Below, one piece after another: positions 52,005 to 59,638 of a stretch of DNA of 64,000 nucleotides. Source of the DNA: Streptomyces sp. NBC_01485 (GTDB lineage Bacteria; Actinomycetota; Actinomycetes; Streptomycetales; Streptomycetaceae); contig NZ_CP109435.1 in assembly GCF_036227125.1 (NCBI RefSeq), positions 8,060,001 to 8,124,000 of the forward strand. The letters are read 5' to 3'. Within the stretch, counting starts at the first letter, position 1. Each line of letters starts with the position of its first letter. Made by a program: the position numbers and the translations under genes. The notes below the pieces were generated by a model that saw only the letters and a program-made list of their open reading frames with translations, did no database searches and was not told where the DNA came from.

Positions 52005-52753
52005 TCGGCCTCGTGCTGGCGGCCGGCGCCGGACGGCGTCTGCGCCCCTACACCGACAGCCTGCCCAAGGCGCTGGTGCCGGTGGGGCCCGCGGGTATAG
52101 AGGGCGAGCCCACGGTGCTGGACCTGACGCTCGGCAACTTCGCCGAGATCGGTCTGACCGAGGTCGCGGTCATCGTCGGCTACCGCAAGGAGGCCGTCTA
52201 CGAGCGCAGGGCGGCGCTGGAGGCGAAGTACGGCCTCAAGATCACCCTCATCGACAACGACAAGGCCGAGGAGTGGAACAACGCCTACTCCCTGTGGTGC
52301 GGCCGTGACGCCCTCAAGGACGGCGTGATCCTCGCCAACGGCGACACCGTGCACCCGGTCTCCGTCGAGAAGACGCTGCTCGCCGCCCGCGGCGACGGCA
52401 AGAAGATCATCCTGGCCCTCGACACGGTGAAGTCCCTCGCGGACGAGGAGATGAAGGTCGTCGTCGGCCCCGAGCAGGGCATGACGAAGATCACCAAGCT
52501 GATGGACCCGGCCGAGGCCACCGGCGAGTACATCGGCGTCACCCTCATCGAGGGCGACGCGGCCCCCGAACTGGCCGACGCGCTCAAGGCCGTCTGGGAG
52601 AAGGACCCCCAGCAGTTCTACGAGCACGGCTACCAGGAGCTCGTCAACCGCGGCTTCCGCATCGACGTGGCGCCGATCGGCGACGTCAAGTGGGTCGAGA
52701 TCGACAACCACGACGATCTCGCCCGTGGACGGGAGATCGCGTGCCAGTACTGA
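52001..52753 (+). CDS. Sugar/alcohol-phosphate nucleotidyltransferase
   Basis: 250 aa nucleotidyltransferase with the signature LAAGAGRRLRPYTDSLPKAL at residues 6-25 and the metal-site LANGDTVHP near residue 110. It resembles cytidylyltransferases acting on phosphocholine or inositol phosphate (LicC/IPCT-like) more than RmlA. The context, between a CDP-alcohol phosphotransferase and a glycerol-phosphate dehydrogenase-like gene, suggests it makes a CDP-activated polyol. The ATG at 52001 overlaps the upstream stop (ATGA). The end overlaps the next gene by 13 nt. Confidence 0.88.
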   Translation: MIGLVLAAGAGRRLRPYTDSLPKALVPVGPAGIEGEPTVLDLTLGNFAEIGLTEVAVIVGYRKEAVYERRAALEAKYGLKITLIDNDKAEEWNNAYSLWCGRDALKDGVILANGDTVHPVSVEKTLLAARGDGKKIILALDTVKSLADEEMKVVVGPEQGMTKITKLMDPAEATGEYIGVTLIEGDAAPELADALKAVWEKDPQQFYEHGYQELVNRGFRIDVAPIGDVKWVEIDNHDDLARGREIACQY

Positions 52754-53802
52754 CCCGGCTGATCCCCACGCCGGTCGTCGTCGACATCCGCCCGGGTGCC
52801 CTCGACGACCTGGTAGGGCTCCTCGCCGACGAGCGCATCTCGCACTCGGGCAGGCTCGCGATCGCCGTCAGCGGCGGCTCGGGCGCCCGGCTGCGCGAGC
52901 GCCTGAGCCCCGCCCTGCCCGGCGCCACCTGGTACGAGGTCGGCGGCGGCACCCTCGACGACGCCGTGCGGCTGGCCAGTGACATAAGAGCCGGCCACTA
53001 CGACGCGGTCGTGGGCCTCGGCGGCGGCAAGATCATCGACTGCGCGAAGTTCGCCGCGGCACGCGTGGGCCTGTCCCTGGTCGCCGTCCCCACGAACCTC
53101 GCGCACGACGGCCTGTGCTCGCCGGTCGCCACCCTCGACAACGACGCCGGCCGCGGCTCCTACGGAGTGCCGACCCCGATCGCGGTCGTCATCGACCTCG
53201 ACGTCATCCGCGACGCCCCGGTGCGCTACGTGCGGGCCGGCATCGGCGACGCGGTGTCGAACGTCTCGGCGATCGCGGACTGGGAACTCGCCAACCGCGT
53301 CAAGGGCGAGAAGATCGACGGCCTCGCCGCCGCCATCGCCCGCCAGGCCGGCGAGGCGGTACTGCGCCACCCGGGCGGCATCGGGGACACCGACTTCCTC
53401 CAGGTGCTGGCCGAGGCGCTGGTGCTCAGCGGCATCGCCATGTCGGTGTCGGGCGACTCCCGCCCGTCCTCCGGCGCCTGCCACGAGATCAACCACGCCT
53501 TCGACCTGCTCTTCCCCAAGCGGGCGGCCGCCCATGGCGAGCAGTGCGGCCTGGGCGCGGCCTTCGCGATGTACCTGCGCGGAGCCCACGAGGAGTCCGT
53601 CCACATGGCCCAGGTGCTGCGCCGGCACGGACTGCCCGTCCTGCCCGGGGAGATCGGCTTCACGGTGGACGAGTTCGTCCGCGCCGTGGAGTTCGCCCCC
53701 GAGACCCGGCCCGGCCGCTACACGATCCTCGAACACCTCGACCTCAAGACCGAACAGATCAAGGACATCTACGCCGACTATGTCAAGGCCATCGGTAGCT
53801 GA
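52741..53802 (+). CDS. sn-glycerol-1-phosphate dehydrogenase-like (AraM/EgsA family)
   Basis: 353 aa iron/zinc-type alcohol dehydrogenase fold. NAD-binding GLGGGKIIDCAKFAA (about residue 98) and metal-site segments are present: Asp in VPTNLAHDGLCSP, His in GACHEINHAFDLL and His in AAHGEQCGLG. These match glycerol-1-phosphate dehydrogenases (archaeal EgsA, B. subtilis AraM) rather than butanol dehydrogenases. It would make G1P from DHAP, the archaeal stereoisomer. The GTG at 52741 overlaps the previous gene by 13 nt, and the end overlaps the next by 23 nt, so all are one operon. Confidence 0.87.
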   Translation: MPVLTRLIPTPVVVDIRPGALDDLVGLLADERISHSGRLAIAVSGGSGARLRERLSPALPGATWYEVGGGTLDDAVRLASDIRAGHYDAVVGLGGGKIIDCAKFAAARVGLSLVAVPTNLAHDGLCSPVATLDNDAGRGSYGVPTPIAVVIDLDVIRDAPVRYVRAGIGDAVSNVSAIADWELANRVKGEKIDGLAAAIARQAGEAVLRHPGGIGDTDFLQVLAEALVLSGIAMSVSGDSRPSSGACHEINHAFDLLFPKRAAAHGEQCGLGAAFAMYLRGAHEESVHMAQVLRRHGLPVLPGEIGFTVDEFVRAVEFAPETRPGRYTILEHLDLKTEQIKDIYADYVKAIGS

Positions 53803-54559
53803 ACTCAGACCGGTCGTCCACCCTCCGGGGGTGAAGGACCGGCGCAGCGGTGAGCACTGGATGGGACGCCTCTACATGCGTGAGGTGTCCCTGCGGGTGG
53901 ACCGCTATCTGGTGAACACCAGGGTCACGCCCAACCAGCTCACGTACCTGATGACCGTCTTCGGCGTGCTCGCGGCCCCGGCCCTGCTGGTGCCGGGGAT
54001 CACGGGCGCCGTGCTCGGCGTGGTGTGCGTCCAGATGTACCTGCTGCTGGACTGCGTGGACGGCGAGATCGCCCGCTGGAAGAAGCAGTACTCGCTCGGC
54101 GGGGTCTACCTGGACCGGGTCGGGGCGTATCTCACCGACGCCGCCGTCCTGGTGGGCTTCGGGCTGCGCGCCGCCGACCTGTGGGGCAGCGGCCGGATCG
54201 ACTGGCTGTGGGCGTTCCTCGGCACGCTGGCCGCCCTCGGCGCGATCCTGATCAAGGCCGAGACCGACCTCGTCGGCGTCGCCCGCCACCAGACGGGCAT
54301 GCCGCCGGTCAAGGAGTCGGCGTCCGAACCGCGCTCCTCCGGCATGGCGCTGGCGCGCCGGGCGGCCTCGGCGCTCAAGTTCCACCGGCTGATCCTCGGC
54401 ATGGAGGCGTCCCTGCTGATCCTGGTCCTGGCCGTCCTCGACGAGGTGCGCGGCGACCTGTTCTACTCCCGGCTCGGCGTCGCCGTACTGGCCGGCATCG
54501 CACTGCTGCAGACCCTGCTGCACCTGGTGTCCATCCTCGTGTCGAGCAGGCTGAAGTGA
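53780..54559 (+). CDS. Second CDP-alcohol phosphatidyltransferase, variant active site
   Basis: 259 aa membrane enzyme. The CDP-alcohol phosphotransferase motif is nearly complete: D91, D94-G95, A98-R99, G108 and D112. The fourth Asp expected at 116 is Ala (DRVGAYLTD), with an Asp only at 120. The fourth Asp is normally the catalytic base, so this subgroup may use a shifted residue or have another role. Several transmembrane helices follow. The ATG at 53780 overlaps the previous gene by 23 nt; a GTG at 53831 is an alternative start after the same motifs. The stop overlaps the next gene (GTGA). Confidence 0.85.
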   Translation: MSRPSVAELRPVVHPPGVKDRRSGEHWMGRLYMREVSLRVDRYLVNTRVTPNQLTYLMTVFGVLAAPALLVPGITGAVLGVVCVQMYLLLDCVDGEIARWKKQYSLGGVYLDRVGAYLTDAAVLVGFGLRAADLWGSGRIDWLWAFLGTLAALGAILIKAETDLVGVARHQTGMPPVKESASEPRSSGMALARRAASALKFHRLILGMEASLLILVLAVLDEVRGDLFYSRLGVAVLAGIALLQTLLHLVSILVSSRLK

Positions 54560-55458
54560 GCGCGCCCATAACGGGCGGCGCGCCCCTGACGGTCGGCGCG
54601 GTCGTCATCACCATGGGCAACCGCCCCGACGAGCTGACAGCCCTGCTCGACTCGGTCGCCAAGCAGGACGGCGACCGGGTCGAGGTGGTCGTGGTCGGCA
54701 ACGGCTCGCCCGTCCCGGCCGTCCCCGAGGGCGTGCGCACGGTCGAACTGCCCGAGAACCTCGGCATCCCCGGCGGCCGCAACGTCGGCATCGAGGCCTT
54801 CGGCCCCAGCGGCCGCGACGTCGACGTCCTGCTGTTCCTGGACGACGACGGACTGCTCGCCCACCACGACACGGCCGAGCTGTGCCGCCGGGCCTTCGAC
54901 GCCGATCCGAAGCTGGGGATCATCAGCTTCCGGATCGCCGACCCGGAGACCGGGGTCACCCAGCGCCGCCACGTCCCGCGGCTGCGCGCCTCCGACCCGA
55001 TGCGCTCCTCGCGGGTCACCACCTTCCTCGGCGGCGCCAACGCCGTCCGGACGAAGGTCTTCGCCGAAGTCGGCGGCCTCCCGGACGAGTTCTTCTACGC
55101 CCACGAGGAGACCGACCTGGCCTGGCGGGCCCTGGACGCGGGCTGGATGATCGACTACCGGTCCGACATGGTGCTGTACCACCCGACGACCGCGCCCTCG
55201 CGGCACGCGGTGTACCACCGCATGGTCGCCCGCAACCGCGTCTGGCTGGCCCGCCGCAACCTTCCCGCCCCGCTGGTCCCCGTCTACCTCGGGGTCTGGC
55301 TGCTGCTCACGCTGGCGCGCCGCCCCTCGGGGCCGGCGCTGAAGGCCTGGTTCGGCGGCTTCCGGGAAGGCTGGAGCACTCCGTGCGGACCGCGCAGGCC
55401 CATGAAGTGGCGCACGGTATGGCGGCTGACCCGACTGGGCCGGCCCCCGGTGATCTGA
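54556..55458 (+). CDS. GT2-family glycosyltransferase
   Basis: 300 aa. GT-A fold with VVITMGNRPDELTALLDSVA, the acidic metal motif LLFLDDDGLL (about residue 95) and the acceptor/catalytic block GGLPDEFFYAHEETDLAWRA (ED motif, about residue 185). The sequence ends with basic, amphipathic segments that may attach to membrane. It would add a sugar to a lipid- or polyol-phosphate acceptor. The GTG at 54556 overlaps the upstream stop (GTGA). Confidence 0.9.
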   Translation: MSAPITGGAPLTVGAVVITMGNRPDELTALLDSVAKQDGDRVEVVVVGNGSPVPAVPEGVRTVELPENLGIPGGRNVGIEAFGPSGRDVDVLLFLDDDGLLAHHDTAELCRRAFDADPKLGIISFRIADPETGVTQRRHVPRLRASDPMRSSRVTTFLGGANAVRTKVFAEVGGLPDEFFYAHEETDLAWRALDAGWMIDYRSDMVLYHPTTAPSRHAVYHRMVARNRVWLARRNLPAPLVPVYLGVWLLLTLARRPSGPALKAWFGGFREGWSTPCGPRRPMKWRTVWRLTRLGRPPVI

Positions 55459-55554
55459 CAAGCTCGTCCCTGAGGCACCCGGGCCGTACCGCGGGCCCGC
55501 CGGCTCATGCCAGCCGTCAAGGCTGCGCATCCCGAAGACGAAAGTTTCCTACTT

Positions 55555-56484
55555 GTGAGTGAGACAACGCATGACGTCGGAGTCATGGTGAGTGCGCCTC
55601 CGCCGGCCGACGAAGGCCTCACGGCCGCCCAACTGGCCGCCAGGTACGGGCTCGCCGTGAGCGGCGCCCGTCCCCCGCTGCGGGAGTACGTCCGCCAGCT
55701 CTGGGGGCGCCGCCACTTCATCCTGGCGTTCTCCCAGGCGAAGCTGGCCGCGCAGTACAGCCAGGCCAAGCTCGGCCAGTTGTGGCAGGTGGCCACGCCG
55801 CTGCTGAACGCGGCCGTCTACTTCATGATCTTCGGCGTGCTGCTCGACGCCAGCCGGGGGATGTCCAAGGAGGTGTACATCCCCTTCCTGGTCACCGGCG
55901 TCTTCGTGTTCACCTTCACGCAGACCTCGGTGATGAGCGGCGTCCGCGCGATCTCCGGCAACCTCGGACTGGTCCGCGCCCTGCACTTCCCGCGCGCCTC
56001 CCTGCCGATCTCCTTCGCCCTGCAGCAGCTCCAGCAACTGCTGTACTCGATGATCGTGCTGTTCCTGGTGGTCATCGGCATGGGCAGCTACCCGGACCTG
56101 TCCTGGGCGCTGATCGTCCCGGTGCTCGCCCTGCAGTTCTGCTTCAACACCGGTCTGGCGCTGGTCTTCGCCCGGGCCGGCGCCAAGACCCCGGACCTGG
56201 CGCAGTTGATGCCGTTCGTGATGCGGACGTGGATGTACGCGTCCGGCGTGATGTTCTCCATCCCGGTCTTCCTCGCGGACAAGCCGTCGTGGGTGGCGAA
56301 CATCCTGCAGTGGAACCCGGCCGCCATCTACATGGACCTGATGCGCTTCGCGCTCATCGAGGAGTACGGCGCCGAGAACCTCCCGGACCACGTGTGGGCG
56401 GTCGCGGGCGGCTGGGCCGCGCTGCTCGCCGTCGGCGGCTTCGTGTACTTCTGGAGGGCGGAGGAGAGGTACGGCCGTGGCTGA
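55555..56484 (+). CDS. ABC-2 type polysaccharide/teichoic-acid exporter permease (TagG-like)
   Basis: 309 aa from the GTG at 55555, with about six transmembrane helices. The cytoplasmic entry helix (PLREYVRQLWGRRHFILAFS, QAKLGQLWQV) and the layout match TagG/Wzm O-antigen and teichoic-acid export permeases. No good RBS decides between GTG 55555 and an in-frame ATG at 55507. It forms a pair with the ATPase at 56477, which it overlaps by 8 nt. It follows the glycosyltransferase by 96 nt. Confidence 0.85.
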   Translation: MSETTHDVGVMVSAPPPADEGLTAAQLAARYGLAVSGARPPLREYVRQLWGRRHFILAFSQAKLAAQYSQAKLGQLWQVATPLLNAAVYFMIFGVLLDASRGMSKEVYIPFLVTGVFVFTFTQTSVMSGVRAISGNLGLVRALHFPRASLPISFALQQLQQLLYSMIVLFLVVIGMGSYPDLSWALIVPVLALQFCFNTGLALVFARAGAKTPDLAQLMPFVMRTWMYASGVMFSIPVFLADKPSWVANILQWNPAAIYMDLMRFALIEEYGAENLPDHVWAVAGGWAALLAVGGFVYFWRAEERYGRG

Positions 56485-57277
56485 GCCGCTCCCGGGGCAG
56501 CCGGCGGGCCGGCGGGGCCCGACCGTCATCGCCGACGAGGTCCACATCGTCTACCGCGTCAACGGCGCCAAGACCGGCAAGGGCAGCGCCACCGCCGCAC
56601 TGAGCCGGATCGTCAAGCGCGGCTCCGACGACACCGCCCGCGGGGTGCGCAAGGTGCACGCGGTGCGGGGCGTCTCCTTCGTCGCCCGCCGCGGCGAGGC
56701 CATCGGCCTGATCGGCTCCAACGGCTCTGGCAAGTCCACCCTGTTGCGCGCCATCGCCGGCCTGCTGCCGGCGGAGAGCGGCCGGGTCTACACCGACGGC
56801 CAGCCCTCGCTGCTCGGCGTCAACGCGGCGTTGATGAACGACCTCACGGGCGAGCGCAACGTCACCCTCGGCGGTCTGGCCATGGGCATGTCCCGTGAGC
56901 AGATCAAGGAGCGCTACCAGGAGATCGTCGACTTCTCCGGCATCAACGAGAAGGGCGACTTCATCTCCCTGCCGATGCGCACCTACTCGTCCGGCATGCA
57001 GGCCCGGCTGCGGTTCTCCATCGCCGCCGCCAAGGACCACGACGTCCTGATGATCGACGAGGCCCTGGCCACCGGCGACGCGAAGTTCCGCGGGCGCTCC
57101 GAGGAACGCATCCGGGACCTGCGCAGGCAGGCCGGCACGGTGTTCCTGGTCAGCCACAGCAACAAGTCGATCAGGGACACCTGCGACCGCGTGCTGTGGC
57201 TGGAACGCGGCGAACTGCGCCTGGACGGCCCGACCGAAGAGGTCATGAGGGAGTACGAGAAGTTCTCCGCCAAGTAG
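56477..57277 (+). CDS. ABC exporter ATPase (TagH/Wzt-like)
   Basis: 266 aa. Walker A is GSNGSGKST (about residue 80), the signature YSSGMQARLRFS (about 172) and Walker B VLMIDEALATGD. The SSGM signature is diagnostic of polysaccharide-export ATPases. A long N-terminal insertion (about 15-60, VNGAKTGKGSATAALSRIVK region) is typical of TagH. It lacks the C-terminal carbohydrate-binding domain of Wzt. The GTG at 56477 has GAGGAGAGG upstream. Last gene of the operon, followed by a strong terminator. Confidence 0.93.
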   Translation: MAEPLPGQPAGRRGPTVIADEVHIVYRVNGAKTGKGSATAALSRIVKRGSDDTARGVRKVHAVRGVSFVARRGEAIGLIGSNGSGKSTLLRAIAGLLPAESGRVYTDGQPSLLGVNAALMNDLTGERNVTLGGLAMGMSREQIKERYQEIVDFSGINEKGDFISLPMRTYSSGMQARLRFSIAAAKDHDVLMIDEALATGDAKFRGRSEERIRDLRRQAGTVFLVSHSNKSIRDTCDRVLWLERGELRLDGPTEEVMREYEKFSAK

Positions 57278-57288
57278 GGCGGTTGGAC

Positions 57289-57322
57289 CAGGGCCCCGCC
57301 GGGACGTCCCGGCGGGGCCCTG
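57289..57322. terminator. Perfect 34-bp palindromic terminator after the ABC exporter
   Basis: 17-bp arms meet with no spacer (57289-57305 and 57306-57322). It lies 11 nt after the exporter ATPase stop and separates the polymer operon from the hopanoid operon. Confidence 0.85.
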
Positions 57323-57565
57323 CGTCTGCAAAGGAAACGTCAACTCCGGGGCGCCTTAGGAATCTTGACGCCAATCGGTGTGTTGTTGTGATGTGCAGGA
57401 CACCCCCGGGAACCTCGCTGCGTTGTACAACGTAAGCTGGACCGGTCCCGAAACGCGTCAAGTGGGGCGATATTGCGCAGCGCCCACGGTCGGGACCGCC
57501 GCGCGGGCGGCCGAGCGGCGTGTCCGAAATAGTGTGTATTAGGTCCGCAGTGTAGAACGGGAGAT
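57323..57565. promoter_or_regulatory. Hopanoid operon upstream region
   Basis: About 243 nt without a convincing gene. It has a lower GC content and an AT-rich block at 57525-57545, and contains the perfect palindrome CGTTGTACAACG at 57421-57432, a plausible regulator site. A TTGACG at 57366 could be a -35, but no convincing -10 follows at the right spacing. The promoter of hpnC and the operon is expected here. Confidence 0.45.
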
Positions 57566-57640
57566 GTGACGGCATTGGCTACGGAAACTCCCCAGCTCAG
57601 CGCAGGCCGTGCCGTCCCGGCCCCGGGTGGCCGACGATGA
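57566..57640 (+). CDS. 24-codon leader ORF coupled to hpnC
   Basis: A GTG at 57566, preceded by GGGAGAT, opens a 24-codon frame (VTALATETPQLSAGRAVPAP and a short Gly/Arg end). Its TGA (57638-57640) overlaps the hpnC ATG (57637) as ATGA. hpnC itself has no clear RBS, so the frame may be a leader peptide that delivers ribosomes to hpnC. Whether the peptide has its own function is unknown. Confidence 0.5.
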   Translation: MTALATETPQLSAGRAVPAPGGRR

Positions 57641-58539
57641 CGGCGCCCGCCGCGCCACGTGTCGGCGACCCGGAGCGCGGCACGCTCGACAAGGCCGCGG
57701 ACGAGAACTTCCCGGTGGCCCCGTTCTTCCTGCCGAGGGCCTGGCGCGAGGACCTGATGGCCGTGTATGGCTTCGCCCGGCTCGTCGACGACATCGGCGA
57801 CGGCGACCTCGCACCGGGCGGCGCCGACGCCCGACTGCTCGGCGTGCCGGCCACCGAGGCCGACGACCGCCTCCTCCTGCTGGACGCCTTCGAGGCCGAT
57901 CTGCGCCGGGTGTTCGACTCCGTGCCCCGCCACCCCCTGCTGCGCCGCCTCCAGCCGACGGTCCGCCGCCGCTCGCTCACCCCCGAGCCCTTCCTCGGCC
58001 TGATCGCCGCCAACCGGCAGGACCAGCTCGTCACCCGCTACGAGACCTACGACGACCTGGTCGCCTACTGCGAACTGTCCGCCAACCCCGTCGGCCGTCT
58101 CGTCCTCGCCGTCACCGGCGCCTCGACCCCCGAGCGCATCCGCCACTCCGACGCGATCTGCACCGCACTGCAGATCGTCGAACACCTGCAGGACGTGGCC
58201 GAGGACCTCGGCCGCGACCGCGTCTACCTGCCCGCCGCGGACATGGAGCGCTTCCACGTGCGGGAAGCCGATCTCGCCACGGCCACCGCGGGCGCATCGG
58301 TGCGCGCACTGGTCGCGTACGAAGCGGAACGCGCCCGCGGTCTCCTGAATGAAGGCGCCCCCCTGGTGGGTAGCGTCCACGGCAGGCTGAGGCTGCTGCT
58401 CGCGGGGTTCGTGGCGGGGGGAAGGGCGGCGATCCATGCGATCGCCGCCGCCGAATACGACGTACTTCCCGGCCCGCCCAAGCCCGGCAAGCTCCAGTTG
58501 CTGCGCGAGGTGGGCGTGACCCTGCGAGGAAAGGGGTGA
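57637..58539 (+). CDS. hpnC: Squalene synthase HpnC
   Basis: 300 aa trans-isoprenyl diphosphate synthase of the HpnCDE hopanoid route. The first Asp-rich motif is LVDDIGDGDL (about residue 47) and the second is HLQDVAEDLGRDRVYLP (about 183). These bind Mg-diphosphate. HpnC with HpnD converts farnesyl diphosphate, via presqualene diphosphate, to hydroxysqualene, and HpnE reduces it to squalene (family knowledge). The ATG at 57637 overlaps a leader ORF stop and lacks its own RBS. Confidence 0.94.
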   Translation: MTAPAAPRVGDPERGTLDKAADENFPVAPFFLPRAWREDLMAVYGFARLVDDIGDGDLAPGGADARLLGVPATEADDRLLLLDAFEADLRRVFDSVPRHPLLRRLQPTVRRRSLTPEPFLGLIAANRQDQLVTRYETYDDLVAYCELSANPVGRLVLAVTGASTPERIRHSDAICTALQIVEHLQDVAEDLGRDRVYLPAADMERFHVREADLATATAGASVRALVAYEAERARGLLNEGAPLVGSVHGRLRLLLAGFVAGGRAAIHAIAAAEYDVLPGPPKPGKLQLLREVGVTLRGKG

Positions 58540-59486
58540 TCCGGACCGTGGAGTCGTCACCTCACGTGTCGGCACCGGTACTCGCCGCCTACAGCTACTG
58601 CGAGACCGTCACCGGACAGCAGGCCCGCAACTTCGCCTACGGCATCAGGCTGCTGCCCGCGCCCGAGCGCCGCGCGATGTCGGCCCTGTACGCCTTCTCG
58701 CGCCGCGTCGACGACATCGGCGACGGCGCGCTGGACGGCGACGTCAAGACCGCCCGGCTCGAGGACACCCGGGCGCTGCTCACCCGGGTCCGCGAGGGCG
58801 AGGTCGAGGAGGACGACACCGACCCCGTCGCGGTCGCCCTCTCGCACACGGCCCGGGCCTTCCCGGTCCCGCTGGGCGGCCTGGACGAGCTGATCGACGG
58901 CGTGCTGATGGACGTACGCGGCGAGACCTACGAGACCTGGGACGACCTGAAGGTGTACTGCCGCTGTGTGGCGGGCGCCATCGGGCGGCTCTCGCTCGGC
59001 GTGTTCGGCACCGAACCGGGGGCGCGCGGCATCGAGCGCGCGCCCGAGTACGCCGACACACTCGGGCTCGCGCTCCAGCTCACCAACATCCTCAGAGACG
59101 TCCGGGAGGACGCGGCGGGCGGCCGGACCTATCTGCCCGCCGACGACCTCGCGAAGTTCGGCTGCTCGGCCGGCTTCGACGGACCGAAGCCGCCCGAGGG
59201 ATCCGACTTCGCCGGTCTCGTGCACTTCGAGGTACGACGCGCCCGCGCCCTGTTCGCCGAGGGCTACCGGCTGCTCCCGCTGCTCGACCGGCGCAGCGGC
59301 GCCTGTGTCGCCGCCATGGCCGGCATCTACCGCCGGCTCCTCGACCGCATCGAGCGCGACCCCGAGGCGGTACTGCGCGGCCGGGTCTCGCTGCCCGGCC
59401 GCGAGAAGGCCTACGTCGCTGTCCGTGGTCTGTCGGGCCTGGACGCCCGGCACGTGTCGCGGCAGACCGTCAGGAGGCACACCTGA
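58536..59486 (+). CDS. hpnD: Presqualene diphosphate synthase HpnD
   Basis: 316 aa. Asp-rich motifs RRVDDIGDGAL (about residue 57) and NILRDVREDAAGGRTYLP (about 188) are complete, along with YSYCETVTGQQARNFAYGIR at the N-terminus. It condenses two farnesyl diphosphates to presqualene diphosphate. The GTG at 58536 overlaps the hpnC stop (GTGA). An AGGAGG is placed just before its own stop and serves the following 50-aa ORF. Confidence 0.94.
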   Translation: MIRTVESSPHVSAPVLAAYSYCETVTGQQARNFAYGIRLLPAPERRAMSALYAFSRRVDDIGDGALDGDVKTARLEDTRALLTRVREGEVEEDDTDPVAVALSHTARAFPVPLGGLDELIDGVLMDVRGETYETWDDLKVYCRCVAGAIGRLSLGVFGTEPGARGIERAPEYADTLGLALQLTNILRDVREDAAGGRTYLPADDLAKFGCSAGFDGPKPPEGSDFAGLVHFEVRRARALFAEGYRLLPLLDRRSGACVAAMAGIYRRLLDRIERDPEAVLRGRVSLPGREKAYVAVRGLSGLDARHVSRQTVRRHT

Positions 59487-59638
59487 TGGACGCGGCGGGC
59501 GACCCGGTGGGCCAAGGCGACGCCACCGGAGAAAAGCGGCGCGCAACCCTCCGGTCCGGCGCGGCGTCCCTGACTGCGACGGCCTGCGGTGCAGAGTTCA
59601 CACACCACGGCCGACCTGCACGGGAGGGTGCACGATGA
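59486..59638 (+). CDS. 50-aa hopanoid-operon protein between hpnD and hpnE
   Basis: 50 aa. The ATG at 59486 overlaps the hpnD stop (TGATG) and is preceded by a perfect AGGAGG at 8-nt spacing. The TGA at 59636-59638 overlaps the hpnE ATG (ATGA). Key segments are GDATGEKRRATLRSGAASLT and ATACGAEFTHHGRPAREGAR. It is basic, with one Cys, and has no signal or membrane helix. From memory the KRRATL...ASLTATA pattern resembles the Pfam DUF6380 family, but I could not check. Double coupling and the strong RBS support translation. Function unknown. Confidence 0.65.
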   Translation: MDAAGDPVGQGDATGEKRRATLRSGAASLTATACGAEFTHHGRPAREGAR

